This document shows, piece after piece, positions 1-6,586 of a stretch of DNA of 11,612 bases. Origin of the DNA: Ruminococcus sp. (GTDB taxonomy: Bacteria > Bacillota > Clostridia > Oscillospirales > Ruminococcaceae). Each line of letters starts with the position of its first letter. Within the stretch, counting starts at the first letter, position 1. Both the position numbers and the translations under genes were made by a program. The notes under the pieces are model-generated. The model was not told where the DNA came from. It did no database searches and saw only the letters and a list, made by a program, of their open reading frames with translations. Where the stretch lies: positions 1 through 11,612 of the forward strand of contig JAGCWY010000130.1 of assembly GCA_017961625.1 (NCBI GenBank), written 5' to 3'.

Positions 1-1019
1 GCAGATACGAATTTAGTCCTTCTTGTGAAGAGCTTTTCATACTCGGAAATTATAAGCTGACCGCTCTTGTCAACAGGAACTACCTTGATGACTGCTCCTG
101 TTTCCTCGCAGATGAGCTGCCACGGAACTATATTTGCATGATGCTCAAGCATTGTGAGGATTATCTCGTCACCAGGCTGTAGGAGAGGCTTAACGTAAGC
201 ATTTGCCACAAGGTTTATAGCCTCAGTTGTACCTCTTACGAAAACGATGTTGTCCTTTGAAGGAGCACCGAGGAAGTCAGCTGTTATCTGTCTTGCATTT
301 TCGTATGCATCTGTAGAACGTGCAGCAAGCTCATGAGCACCTCTGTGAACGTTTGAGTTTTCGTGTGTATAGTAGTAGCTGATCCTGTCTATGACCTGCT
401 GCGGACGCTGTGTTGTAGCGCCGTTGTCAAACCACACAAGGTCGTGACCGTTTATCTTTTCGCTGAGTATTGGGAAATCGTTTCTTATCTGAGCGAGAGT
501 CTTTGTGCCTACTATTATTTGACTGTCAGACTTTACTGTAGGAACAGTCGGCGCAGCTGTCTGCTGAGTATTCTTGGGAACGTAGCTGTCAGCCTGTCCC
601 TGAGAAAGTACAACAGGTGCATATCCACCCGATGTGGGCTGCTCCTGCGGAGCTGTATATGTATCGAAAGTGCTGTACTGCTGTGCAGCTCCGACTACAG
701 GTGAAGCACCATAATCGTCAGCAATCTTTTCGTACTCAGATACACTTCCGTAGCCACCGTTATACTCATTGGCTATCTGCTCAAACTCGGAAACGCTGCC
801 GTAGCCGCTGAAAGCCTGCTCTGCTGATGAAGCGTAGTTAGTACCGCCGCCGTATGATGCTGCTTTGTTGAAAGCATCGTTTATAACGGAAGTATCACCG
901 CTTGCTGCAAGTGCCTCTATGCCGCCTGCGCAGCGTGCTGCATCAAAGTCGGGAAACAATGAATTTGCAAGGCTTTCAAGCTCTGACTCAGATGGTATAC
1001 CATAATTAGTCGTAGTCAT
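1..1019 (-). CDS. Family 2A encapsulin cargo: SufS-like cysteine desulfurase with N-terminal packaging extension (partial, 3' end outside window)
   Basis: Class II (SufS-like) PLP-dependent cysteine desulfurase, which removes sulfur from cysteine to give alanine and an enzyme persulfide. About 340 codons are visible; the C-terminal half with the PLP lysine and catalytic cysteine lies outside. Residues 1-170 are an extension absent from ordinary SufS, rich in Ser, Gly, Ala, Tyr and Gln and probably disordered. The catalytic domain starts near residue 175 (LAQIRNDFPIL) and shows WFDNGATTQRP, NVHRGAHELA, the cofactor-binding RGTTEAINLVA and EHHANIVPW, whose histidine stacks on PLP. The start ATG at 1019 lies inside the shell gene, which it overlaps by 14 bases, with an AGGTAGGTG ribosome site at 1027-1034. 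Such extensions are known to load the desulfurase into SrpI-type encapsulins, and the adjacent shell gene supports that role here. The repeats in the extension are described separately. Confidence 0.93.
   Translation of the reverse strand, partial: MTTTNYGIPSESELESLANSLFPDFDAARCAGGIEALAASGDTSVINDAFNKAASYGGGTNYASSAEQAFSGYGSVSEFEQIANEYNGGYGSVSEYEKIADDYGASPVVGAAQQYSTFDTYTAPQEQPTSGGYAPVVLSQGQADSYVPKNTQQTAAPTVPTVKSDSQIIVGTKTLAQIRNDFPILSEKINGHDLVWFDNGATTQRPQQVIDRISYYYTHENSNVHRGAHELAARSTDAYENARQITADFLGAPSKDNIVFVRGTTEAINLVANAYVKPLLQPGDEIILTMLEHHANIVPWQLICEETGAVIKVVPVDKSGQLIISEYEKLFTRRTKFVS
705..806 (-). repeat. Tandem 17-residue repeat in the desulfurase cargo extension
   Basis: Codons 72-88 and 89-105 of the desulfurase encode two back-to-back 17-residue units, GYGSVSEFEQIANEYNG and GYGSVSEYEKIADDYGA, identical at 11 of 17 positions. 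The DNA copies differ mostly at third codon positions, so the peptide rather than the DNA appears to be conserved. A third, diverged copy lies near the N-terminus (residues 6-21, YGIPSESELESLANSL), with the shared pattern S-x-S-E-[LFY]-E-x-[LI]-A-[ND]. The repeat sits in the part of the protein expected to bind the inside of the shell, so a docking role is inferred and untested. Confidence 0.85.
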
Positions 1020-1959
1020 AGTATTCACCTACCTCGACATCCTCGAGAACAGCGATAGCGTCGTCTGAGAGAATAGCTGCCGAGCAGTAGAGTGAAAGCA
1101 GATAAGAAGCAACGCCCTTATCGTCAATACCTCTGAAACGAACTGAAAGTCCTCTTGACTGTTCGTTTTTCAGATTACGCTGGAAAAGACCGATAACGCC
1201 TCTCTTAGCCTCACCTGTACGAACGAGAAGGATATTTGTCTTGCCGCTCTTGCTCTTTGGATTCTTGAGACCGTCAACGAGGAGCTTGTCTGTAGGAATA
1301 ATCGGGATACCTCTCCAGCAGATGAATGTGCCGCCTGCGATGTTTGTAGTTACAGGTGGTACGCCTCTCTTTGTACATTCTCTCTCAAATGCAGCGATAG
1401 CTCTTGGGTGAGCAAGGAAGAATGAAGGCTCTTTCCATACCTTTGTGATGAGCTCGTCGAGGTCATCAGGTGTAGGTGCGCCGTTTCTTGTCTGGATTCT
1501 CTGAGAATCTGGAACGTTCTTTAAAAGACCGTAATCATCGTTGTTGATGAGCTGGCTCTCCTGACGCTCACGAAGGCTCTCGATAGCAAGGTCGAGCTGC
1601 TCTTTTACCTGATCGTATGGTGAACCGTATACATCAGCAACTGCTGTGTTTACATTTATGATAGTTGAGATAGAAGCGAGCTGAAGCTCTCTTGGCTCTT
1701 CCTCATACTCAACATAGCCCTGAGGGATTATGTCAGACTTCTTCTCAACGCTGCAAAGAACGTCAAGAGGAGTTTCGCCCTCTTTTACCTTATTTATTCT
1801 GTAAATACCTGAGTCAAGTCCCTTGAATTCGAGTACCTTTGTGATCCACTTTGGTGTCAGTGCACCGTACTGAGGTCTGGTCTTGTTAACGTCGGCAAGG
1901 TTATATGCCGCTTTTTTGCCAAGTGCAACTATGGTGTCATTTTTTGTTTCTTTAGACAT
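1006..1959 (-). CDS. srpI: Family 2A encapsulin shell protein, SrpI type
   Basis: HK97-fold shell protein that self-assembles into a protein nanocompartment in the cytoplasm. The 317-residue length and conserved blocks match SrpI of cyanobacteria as I recall it: ERQESQLINNDDYGLL (residues 131-146), RNGAPTPDDLDEL (158-170), WKEPSFFLAHPRAIAAF (175-191), WRGIPIIPTDK (215-225) and LSVRFRGI followed by SYLLSLYCS (271-293). Characterised members package a cysteine desulfurase, as encoded next door, and store elemental sulfur; several are induced by sulfur starvation. The start is Met at 1959, because GGAGGT at 1967-1972 lies seven bases upstream; an in-frame ATG at 1974 would place that ribosome site inside the coding sequence. 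The stop codon lies within the first codons of the cargo gene, so the two are probably translationally coupled. No phage genes are nearby. Confidence 0.95.
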   Translation of the reverse strand: MSKETKNDTIVALGKKAAYNLADVNKTRPQYGALTPKWITKVLEFKGLDSGIYRINKVKEGETPLDVLCSVEKKSDIIPQGYVEYEEEPRELQLASISTIINVNTAVADVYGSPYDQVKEQLDLAIESLRERQESQLINNDDYGLLKNVPDSQRIQTRNGAPTPDDLDELITKVWKEPSFFLAHPRAIAAFERECTKRGVPPVTTNIAGGTFICWRGIPIIPTDKLLVDGLKNPKSKSGKTNILLVRTGEAKRGVIGLFQRNLKNEQSRGLSVRFRGIDDKGVASYLLSLYCSAAILSDDAIAVLEDVEVGEYYDYD

Positions 1960-1966
1960 AATGTCT

Positions 1967-1972
1967 ACCTCC
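1967..1972 (-). promoter_or_regulatory. Ribosome binding site fixing the encapsulin start
   Basis: On the minus strand GGAGGT is followed by seven bases and then ATG (1957-1959). It overlaps the five codons that would precede Met6 if the upstream ATG at 1974 were used, so the shorter protein starting MSKETKND is preferred. Confidence 0.85.
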
Positions 1973-2000
1973 ATTTATTAATGTATATATTACAGACAGA

Positions 2001-2049
2001 TTTAGTAAGCTTTAGTATGGCGTGATACATGGGTATTGAGTCCATGTAT
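2001..2049 (-). promoter_or_regulatory. Intercistronic hairpin and direct repeat before the encapsulin gene
   Basis: The 118-base gap between the fusion gene and the shell gene holds a perfect 8-bp stem (ATACATGG at 2025-2032 pairing with CCATGTAT at 2042-2049, 9-base loop). Just downstream in the transcript are two ACTAAA copies ten bases apart (minus-strand ACTAAAGCTTACTAAA, within 2001-2017). No run of T follows the stem, so it is a poor terminator. It could be an RNA processing or stability element that lets shell and cargo be expressed at a different level from the fusion enzyme; the direct repeat could be a protein site. I found no clear -35/-10 pair here. The functions are inferred. 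Confidence 0.4.
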
Positions 2050-2077
2050 ATATTTCAAAGCTTTCTCTGTCCGATAA

Positions 2078-3535
2078 TCAATAGATTGGGAAATCCTTAT
2101 CAACTTCCCTTGCCCATGCGTTTGTACCGCCCTTTAAGTTGTAAAGCGGACCTGAGTAGCCTGCCTCGCGGAGAGTATTCACAGCAAGTATACTTCTCTT
2201 GCCCTCCTTGCAGACAAAGACTGTATCAACAGAAGTATCAAGTTCCTTCTGTCGTCTTTCAAGCTGTCCTATAGGGATAACTATGGCATCGGGGAACTTT
2301 GCGATAGCTCTTTCGTGGGGTTCTCGAACATCGACAATGGTTATCTTCTCACCCTCGTCAATGCGGCGTTTGAGCTCCTTGGGCTCTATGCCCTCAACCT
2401 CTGCTTCTTCCTCTTTCTGCTGAGTAAGTCCGCAGAAGTCCTCGTAGTCGAAATCATCTATCTCGGTGATAGTTCTCTTCTTGCCGCAGATTGGGCAGTT
2501 ATCGTTCTTATGTATTTTCAGCTCGCGCCATTTGAGGTTCCATGCGTCAAAGGTGACGACTCTGCCTATGAGGTTCTTGCCGCCGCCAACGATGAGCTTT
2601 ATGACCTCGTTAGCCTGCAATGTGCCAATAACGCCGGGGAGAACTCCCACAACGCCGCCCATTGCACATGAGGGAACAAGTCCTGCCGGTGGCGGTGCAG
2701 GGTACATACATCTGTAGCAGGGGCCTTCCTTTGCATAGTATACCGAGACCTGTCCCTCAAACTGGTACATAGCTCCAAAAACATCGGGCTTTCCAAGAAG
2801 TACGCAGGTATCGTTTACAAGATAGCGTGTAGGGTAATTGTCAGATGCGTCTGCCACAACGTCGTATTCGGAGATTATGCTCTCAGCATTTTCGGCTGTA
2901 AGACGCATATTGTAGGTCTCCACCTTGACAAGCGGATTTATCTGTTTAATGCTGTCCTTTGCAGAAGCTACCTTAGGTCTTCCGATGTCCCTTGTACCGT
3001 GCATTACCTGACGCTGGAGATTGGACTCCTCAACCTCGTCATTGTCGATGATACCGATAGTACCAACGCCTGCCGCTGCAAGATATTGTACAAGAGGAGT
3101 TCCGAGACCGCCTGCTCCTACGATGAGTACTTTTGCGGCTTTGAGCCTTTTCTGACCCTTAACTCCTATCTCCTGCAAGAGAAGATGACGGCTGTAGCGT
3201 GTTATCTCATCATTAGTAAGCTTTTCGCCTTTTCTGTCTCCGATAACGCTTTCAACGCCCGAACCTCCTGCAATAGCAGGGATAAGTATCACCTCATCGC
3301 CATCCTTGACTTTGGTATCGAAATCCTTAAGATCCCTGATATTTTCATCATTTACAAATACATTGATGAAGGCTCTCAGCTGACCTTCCTCGTCAAAGAG
3401 TGCTTTTTTGGTCTCAGGGTATTCCTCCGAAAGAAGAGTTAACACCTCTTCCACTGTTTTGCCTTCAAGCTCTATTTCTGATCTGTGCTCCGTAAAGAGC
3501 CTCAGGGTTGTCGGTATTACTACTGTAACTGCCAT
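2078..3535 (-). CDS. Sulfur carrier-E1-rhodanese fusion (CysO/MoaD + MoeB/ThiF + rhodanese)
   Basis: A 485-residue three-domain sulfur transfer enzyme. Residues 1-91 are a beta-grasp carrier closest in look to actinobacterial CysO (IPTTLR near 7-12, FVNDENIR at 60-67), ending IPAIAGG with the diglycine at 90-91. Residues 105-345 are a MoeB/ThiF-like adenylating domain: nucleotide loop GAGGLG (140-145), DNDEVEESNLQRQ (164-176), zinc ligands C273, C276, C347 and C350, and candidate catalytic C290 in VPSCAMGGVVG. Residues 385-485 are a rhodanese with active-site C442 in FVCKEGKRS. In Mycobacterium, separate CysO and MoeZ (E1-rhodanese) make a carrier thiocarboxylate used by CysM for cysteine synthesis. 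Here they are one chain, so the diglycine is internal and must be cut free or work differently. A thiamine or molybdopterin role is possible, but no such genes are near. AGGAGG lies seven bases before the ATG. Confidence 0.93.
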   Translation of the reverse strand: MAVTVVIPTTLRLFTEHRSEIELEGKTVEEVLTLLSEEYPETKKALFDEEGQLRAFINVFVNDENIRDLKDFDTKVKDGDEVILIPAIAGGSGVESVIGDRKGEKLTNDEITRYSRHLLLQEIGVKGQKRLKAAKVLIVGAGGLGTPLVQYLAAAGVGTIGIIDNDEVEESNLQRQVMHGTRDIGRPKVASAKDSIKQINPLVKVETYNMRLTAENAESIISEYDVVADASDNYPTRYLVNDTCVLLGKPDVFGAMYQFEGQVSVYYAKEGPCYRCMYPAPPPAGLVPSCAMGGVVGVLPGVIGTLQANEVIKLIVGGGKNLIGRVVTFDAWNLKWRELKIHKNDNCPICGKKRTITEIDDFDYEDFCGLTQQKEEEAEVEGIEPKELKRRIDEGEKITIVDVREPHERAIAKFPDAIVIPIGQLERRQKELDTSVDTVFVCKEGKRSILAVNTLREAGYSGPLYNLKGGTNAWAREVDKDFPIY

Positions 3536-3580
3536 TTACTGTCCTCCTCTAATCTCTCCTGTGCCATATATACATGCTCT

Positions 3581-3605
3581 AAATCTATATCATTCATATA
3601 GATTT
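3581..3605. promoter_or_regulatory. Perfect 9-bp dyad in the leader of the fusion gene
   Basis: AAATCTATA and TATAGATTT flank a 7-base spacer, forming a perfect inverted repeat between the promoter (3639-3667) and the fusion start at 3535. With so A+T-rich a stem a repressor site is likelier than a terminator. The minus-strand stretch AATGATATAGATT within it resembles AATGATATGATT just below the epsC -10 box (around 4705-4718), so both promoters may share a regulator. That similarity is in low-complexity sequence and is weak. Confidence 0.45.
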
Positions 3606-3638
3606 ACTATGGTTTTAATGCATAATTTCAATGTATGT

Positions 3639-3667
3639 ATTATAGCACATTGTGACAAAGAAATCAA
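3639..3667 (-). promoter_or_regulatory. Sigma-A promoter for the fusion gene and probably the encapsulin genes
   Basis: On the minus strand TTGATT (3662-3667), a 17-base spacer and TATAAT (3639-3644). The predicted transcript starts about 95 bases before the fusion start codon, and its leader contains the 9-bp dyad at 3581-3605. Confidence 0.7.
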
Positions 3668-3737
3668 TAGTCGCAGCTGACAAATAACTTAGCATCAGTA
3701 ATAGTTTTTAATTATATCCCAAGCTTAAATTCTTTCA

Positions 3738-4682
3738 TTAAATGATATAGAACCAGCTTGTATCCTCTTCTATATCTACTCTCTCAACAGGCTTTGAAGC
3801 GTCGTAATTATATCTAAGCTCCTGATTCTTCACGCTAACCTTTGCACCGTCTGGAACCGAACGTGTAATAAATGCGTTACCACCAATAACAACGTCTTTT
3901 CCTATTACCGTATCTCCGCCGAGTATTGAAGCTCCCGAATAGATTGTAACATTGTCCTCAATGGTAGGATGACGCTTCTTACTTTTCAGTGCCTGACCCC
4001 CCCTTGTGGAAAGAGCTCCGAGGGTAACGCCCTGATATATTTTCACGTTATTGCCTATTACTGTAGTCTCTCCTATAACGATACCTGTTCCGTGATCTAT
4101 GAAAAAGTATTTTCCAATGTTTGCTCCAGGGTGAATGTCGATACCTGTCTCACTGTGAGCGTATTCTGTCATCATACGTGGGATAACCGGTACGCCCAAA
4201 GTATATAGTTCATGTGCTATCCTGTTGATAAGAATTGCAAAAAGTCCCGGGTAGGAATATATTATCTCGTCTTTGCTATAAGCGGCAGGATCTCCTTCAT
4301 AAGCCGCCTGAACGTCGGTCTCTATGTATTCCCTTATCTTACGAATCTGTTTCGTAAAACCTAGGGTTATCTGTCTGGCTTTTTCAACTATATCTTCATC
4401 GTTTCTCCGCTCGCCTCCGAGGACTATGGTTATCTGTTTGGTAAGCTTAAACATAACGTCCTCAATGAGCATAGACAGATTATTTCTGAGCGTGTAAACC
4501 TTTATTGAGCCGTTTTTGAAATATCCTGGAAAAATTACCTTCCTCAGGCTCGACAGAATATCTATTATCACCTCTTTGTCAGGGTGATTGAATATCCTTG
4601 ATTTGTCTATCTCTTTTCCTATGTTATAATCCTCTATAAGATCTTCAACTATATTGTTTATATTATCTTCAAATGTATTCAA
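3738..4682 (-). CDS. epsC: Serine O-acetyltransferase, EpsC type
   Basis: Transfers acetyl from acetyl-CoA to serine to give O-acetylserine, the acceptor for cysteine synthesis. The 314-residue protein has a helical N-terminal domain (about 1-145, with GDPAAYS at 130-136 carrying the conserved Asp131) and a C-terminal left-handed beta-helix of hexapeptide repeats (about 178-275). Likely active-site residues, by analogy with CysE, are Asp196-His197 in IDHGTG and His238 in KKRHPTI. Family sequence GIDIHPGANIG is at 180-190. The protein ends SWFYII; CysE proteins use a C-terminal Ile to dock into cysteine synthase, so this tail may do the same. Translation starts at TTG (4680-4682), nine bases after AGGAAGGAG; no suitable ATG is near. 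It heads the sulfur island, 202 bases upstream of the carrier-E1-rhodanese gene, and no clear terminator separates them. Confidence 0.95.
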   Translation of the reverse strand: MNTFEDNINNIVEDLIEDYNIGKEIDKSRIFNHPDKEVIIDILSSLRKVIFPGYFKNGSIKVYTLRNNLSMLIEDVMFKLTKQITIVLGGERRNDEDIVEKARQITLGFTKQIRKIREYIETDVQAAYEGDPAAYSKDEIIYSYPGLFAILINRIAHELYTLGVPVIPRMMTEYAHSETGIDIHPGANIGKYFFIDHGTGIVIGETTVIGNNVKIYQGVTLGALSTRGGQALKSKKRHPTIEDNVTIYSGASILGGDTVIGKDVVIGGNAFITRSVPDGAKVSVKNQELRYNYDASKPVERVDIEEDTSWFYII

Positions 4683-4691
4683 TCTCTATTA

Positions 4692-4700
4692 CTCCTTCCT
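4692..4700 (-). promoter_or_regulatory. Ribosome binding site supporting a TTG start of epsC
   Basis: AGGAAGGAG on the minus strand lies nine bases before the TTG at 4680-4682. The next in-frame Met is residue 71, inside the conserved domain, so TTG is the start. Confidence 0.8.
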
Positions 4701-4718
4701 ATAAATAATCATATCATT

Positions 4719-4747
4719 ATTATAGATGTTGGATTAATTAAAGTCAA
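4719..4747 (-). promoter_or_regulatory. Sigma-A promoter of epsC
   Basis: On the minus strand TTGACT (4742-4747), a 17-base spacer and TATAAT (4719-4724), a near-consensus promoter about 40 bases before the start codon. The leader is too short for a T-box or other cysteine-sensing RNA, so any control is probably by a DNA-binding protein. The A+T-rich AATAAT...ATTATT dyad between the -10 box and the ribosome site is a candidate. Confidence 0.75.
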
Positions 4748-5290
4748 TATTTCGGTATATATCGCTTTTTTATTGCTTGTTATAGAAATTAGCAATAAGA
4801 AATTACAAGCCAATACCTGCGAAGTATCTGAAGAAAATTGATTAATTGACAGTAGTAAGATAGTTCATATAATATGCCTGTGAGTATATAGTTTATCTTT
4901 TTTTAGGTACAAACGAAGTCTGTCTCTTCATAACCGATTCTTGTTGTTTTACAAACAGGCGCATGATTATTATTTGATCTTACTTTCACAAAAAGTACTA
5001 AAGCAGCTAAAAGCTTAAAAGCAAAAGACTCATAACCACATAGAATGTACATTTGCTTCATATTACTTAAATTCACCATAATTCTGAATGTTTCTATAAC
5101 TTCTTGCCATAAAAAACTCATATGGTTTATATCATGATACCATAGGAGTTATTTTTTATATTGTACGTTTTTACCGGAGCAGTTCACGCGGTGGAACTGC
5201 TGCTTTTATACCGGACCTGAGAATTATTTGCTATCTCATCATGTAGTAAGTTTGATATTTCTGCTTGGTACGGGAAAAATAATTATGATT
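4748..5290. other. A+T-rich intergenic region with palindromes, no convincing gene
   Basis: About 540 bases between the hydrolase and the epsC promoter. A 72-codon minus-strand frame (4903-5121) has no ribosome site before its ATG and no family I recognise. Its end (residues 48-72, KVRSNNNHAPVCKTTRIGYEE onward to FVCT) has a protein-like composition, so it could be a small gene or a decayed element. Just upstream of it lies an imperfect palindrome at 5121-5144 (TATGGT and ACCATA flanking TATCATGATA). An 8-bp hairpin follows at 5178-5201. I see nothing else. Confidence 0.4.
5178..5201. terminator. Stem-loop downstream of the BAAT-like hydrolase
   Basis: AGCAGTTC (5178-5185) pairs perfectly with GAACTGCT (5194-5201) around an 8-base loop. 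It lies about 90 bases past the hydrolase stop. On the minus strand it is followed by CCGGTAAAAACG rather than a T run, so it may be a weak terminator or only an RNA-stabilising hairpin. Confidence 0.35.
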
Positions 5291-6211
5291 TTACCAGCTT
5301 TGTATAATCCTACGAAGTCGTCGATCTATGTCAATACGAGTTTGTTTGCATTCTTTTGGGTGATCTCTAAGTGTTTTGAATGTAAATCTCAGCAATGCCG
5401 ATAATCCAAATGGAAGTATACTCTCAAGCATTGACTGTGGTAATACGAAATGTGAGCCGTATTCATAAACTAGTTTGGCAGTTTTACAAACATGAGTAGT
5501 GTTTTTGAGCCTATCAGTAATTCTATTGATGTAACGACAAGTGTCCCACAAGGAGTCATCTTCTGCTCCAATTAATACCAACTTGCCCTTGATACGCTCA
5601 ACCTTGATCTTCATATCCTCTGTAAGATTGTATTTCTTTTCCGACAAATCAAACATATCTCTTGCTGCAGCCATGTCTCCTCTACGCTTTGCCTCTTCCT
5701 GCAATTTTTGCCAGTATTCCGGATGACGATAGGCAAAGGGAAGATAAGGAAGCCTTTTACCCTTATATGTTAGGGTGGATTCATTGTTTCCAGGACGTTC
5801 TCTTGCACCATCAAGTCCATCACGATAGAAACCTTCCATTATAAAATCGGAGGGTGAGAGTGCAACAGTCAGTGTTATATCAGAAATAAATGATGCTGCC
5901 GCAAGAGCAATCATTGCCGTAGTGGATGCGCCTATTATGCCAAACTTGACATTACCTTTGGATTTCAAAACATCTATCGCTTTCTCAAAACTTTCAATAG
6001 GATAATCATGATAGGCATAATCCTTTGTATCTGATGCCATAGCCATTACATTACAGCCGTTTCTATGTAACCATCTAACACCTGTTTTCACCATTAGATC
6101 GTCAATCTTATCACCAAACATAAGAATTATTCCTCGATTACAGTATTGAGAATTCTCATAATATGCTCCGTAAAAGTTATTTGTCATTGTATTGAAGTAT
6201 TCAGGTTTCAT
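5291..6211 (-). CDS. Alpha/beta hydrolase, BAAT/acyl-CoA thioesterase C-terminal type
   Basis: A 306-residue single-domain protein resembling the C-terminal catalytic domain of bile acid-CoA:amino acid N-acyltransferases and type I acyl-CoA thioesterases, without the N-terminal domain found in the animal enzymes. Visible parts are an early strand GIILMFGD (27-34), a nucleophile elbow FGIIGASTTAM (90-100) with likely nucleophile Ser96, VALSPSDFIMEGFYRDG (116-132), LVLIGAEDDSLWD (211-223) with an acidic residue at Asp218 or Asp219, and YGSHFVLP (251-258) with His254. The nucleophile motif departs from GxSxG (GASTT). The substrate cannot be read from the sequence. AAAGGAG lies nine bases before the ATG. 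A decayed TetR-like gene lies just upstream on the same strand and may once have controlled it. No signal peptide is seen. Confidence 0.75.
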   Translation of the reverse strand: MKPEYFNTMTNNFYGAYYENSQYCNRGIILMFGDKIDDLMVKTGVRWLHRNGCNVMAMASDTKDYAYHDYPIESFEKAIDVLKSKGNVKFGIIGASTTAMIALAAASFISDITLTVALSPSDFIMEGFYRDGLDGARERPGNNESTLTYKGKRLPYLPFAYRHPEYWQKLQEEAKRRGDMAAARDMFDLSEKKYNLTEDMKIKVERIKGKLVLIGAEDDSLWDTCRYINRITDRLKNTTHVCKTAKLVYEYGSHFVLPQSMLESILPFGLSALLRFTFKTLRDHPKECKQTRIDIDRRLRRIIQSW

Positions 6212-6331
6212 ATATTCTTCTCCTTTGTTTACACTTAAAATGCTTTTTAATTCCTGTAAACTTTTCGCGGAATATTCTTTAAATACACTTTACCCTTTAT
6301 TTGCAAATGTAATAATGTATACTTCAAAGAA

Positions 6332-6557
6332 TTATACTAAACCATTTATTCCCTTGAATGTAATCATACCGACATCGTTTGAAAACTTATCCAAAGGATA
6401 TTTTCTGTCCGAATTGAACCACTCTTGATATGCACATAGCATACCGTTTATTGAATAATTGACTATCAGATCCAGCTTTGGCTCAGAAATGCTCTGGAAT
6501 GTCTATCTCACAATCTTGCTTTTTCATTTGGAATAGGTTTCTTTTACAGGATTTTTG
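6332..6557 (-). pseudogene. C-terminal remnant of a TetR-like regulator, frameshifted
   Basis: On the minus strand, 56 codons ending at the TAA at 6332-6334 read as a TetR-family C-terminal helix region: VNYSINGMLCAYQEWF followed by DKFSNDVGMITFKGINGL. Just upstream, a second frame (6486-6557) reads NLFQMKKQDCEIDIPEHF then stops. Removing one T in the TTT run at 6487-6489 joins them as EIDIPEHSEPKLDLIV, so a one-base insertion is the likely lesion. No DNA-binding domain is found further upstream; the 15-bp terminator at 6849-6888 and unrelated sequence take its place, so the gene is also truncated. The TetR assignment rests on pattern recognition of the C-terminal part alone. Its neighbour downstream is the hydrolase at 6211. 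Confidence 0.5.
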
Positions 6558-6586
6558 TCATTGATGTAGTTTACTCGGGACACATT

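Noticed and set aside
705..806. The 51-base tandem repeat as a CRISPR or DNA-level repeat array
   Set aside because: There are only two units, without spacers, and the copies differ at third codon positions, so the conservation is at protein level.
363..811. Plus-strand frames opposite the desulfurase extension
   Set aside because: The repeated peptide, conserved across synonymous codon changes, lies on the minus strand; the plus frames have Cys/Arg-rich, non-protein-like composition.
1006..1974. Phage major capsid protein, or family 1 encapsulin with ferritin-like or peroxidase cargo
   Set aside because: The conserved blocks are those of SrpI, no phage genes are near, and the overlapping next gene is the desulfurase cargo typical of family 2A.
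1957..1974. Upstream ATG at 1974 as encapsulin start
   Set aside because: The only good ribosome site, GGAGGT at 1967-1972, would lie inside the extra five codons.
2999..3442. A 147-codon plus-strand frame opposite the E1 and carrier domains
   Set aside because: It lies wholly within the conserved fusion gene and shows no family features.
2078..3535. Plain MoeB or ThiF of molybdopterin or thiamine synthesis
   Set aside because: The CysO-like carrier, the rhodanese and the cysteine-related neighbours point to sulfur and cysteine metabolism, and no moa, moe or thi genes are in the window. It is kept only as an alternative.
4683..4747. Cysteine T-box or other leader riboswitch before epsC
   Set aside because: The promoter lies only about 40 bases before the start codon, leaving no room for one.
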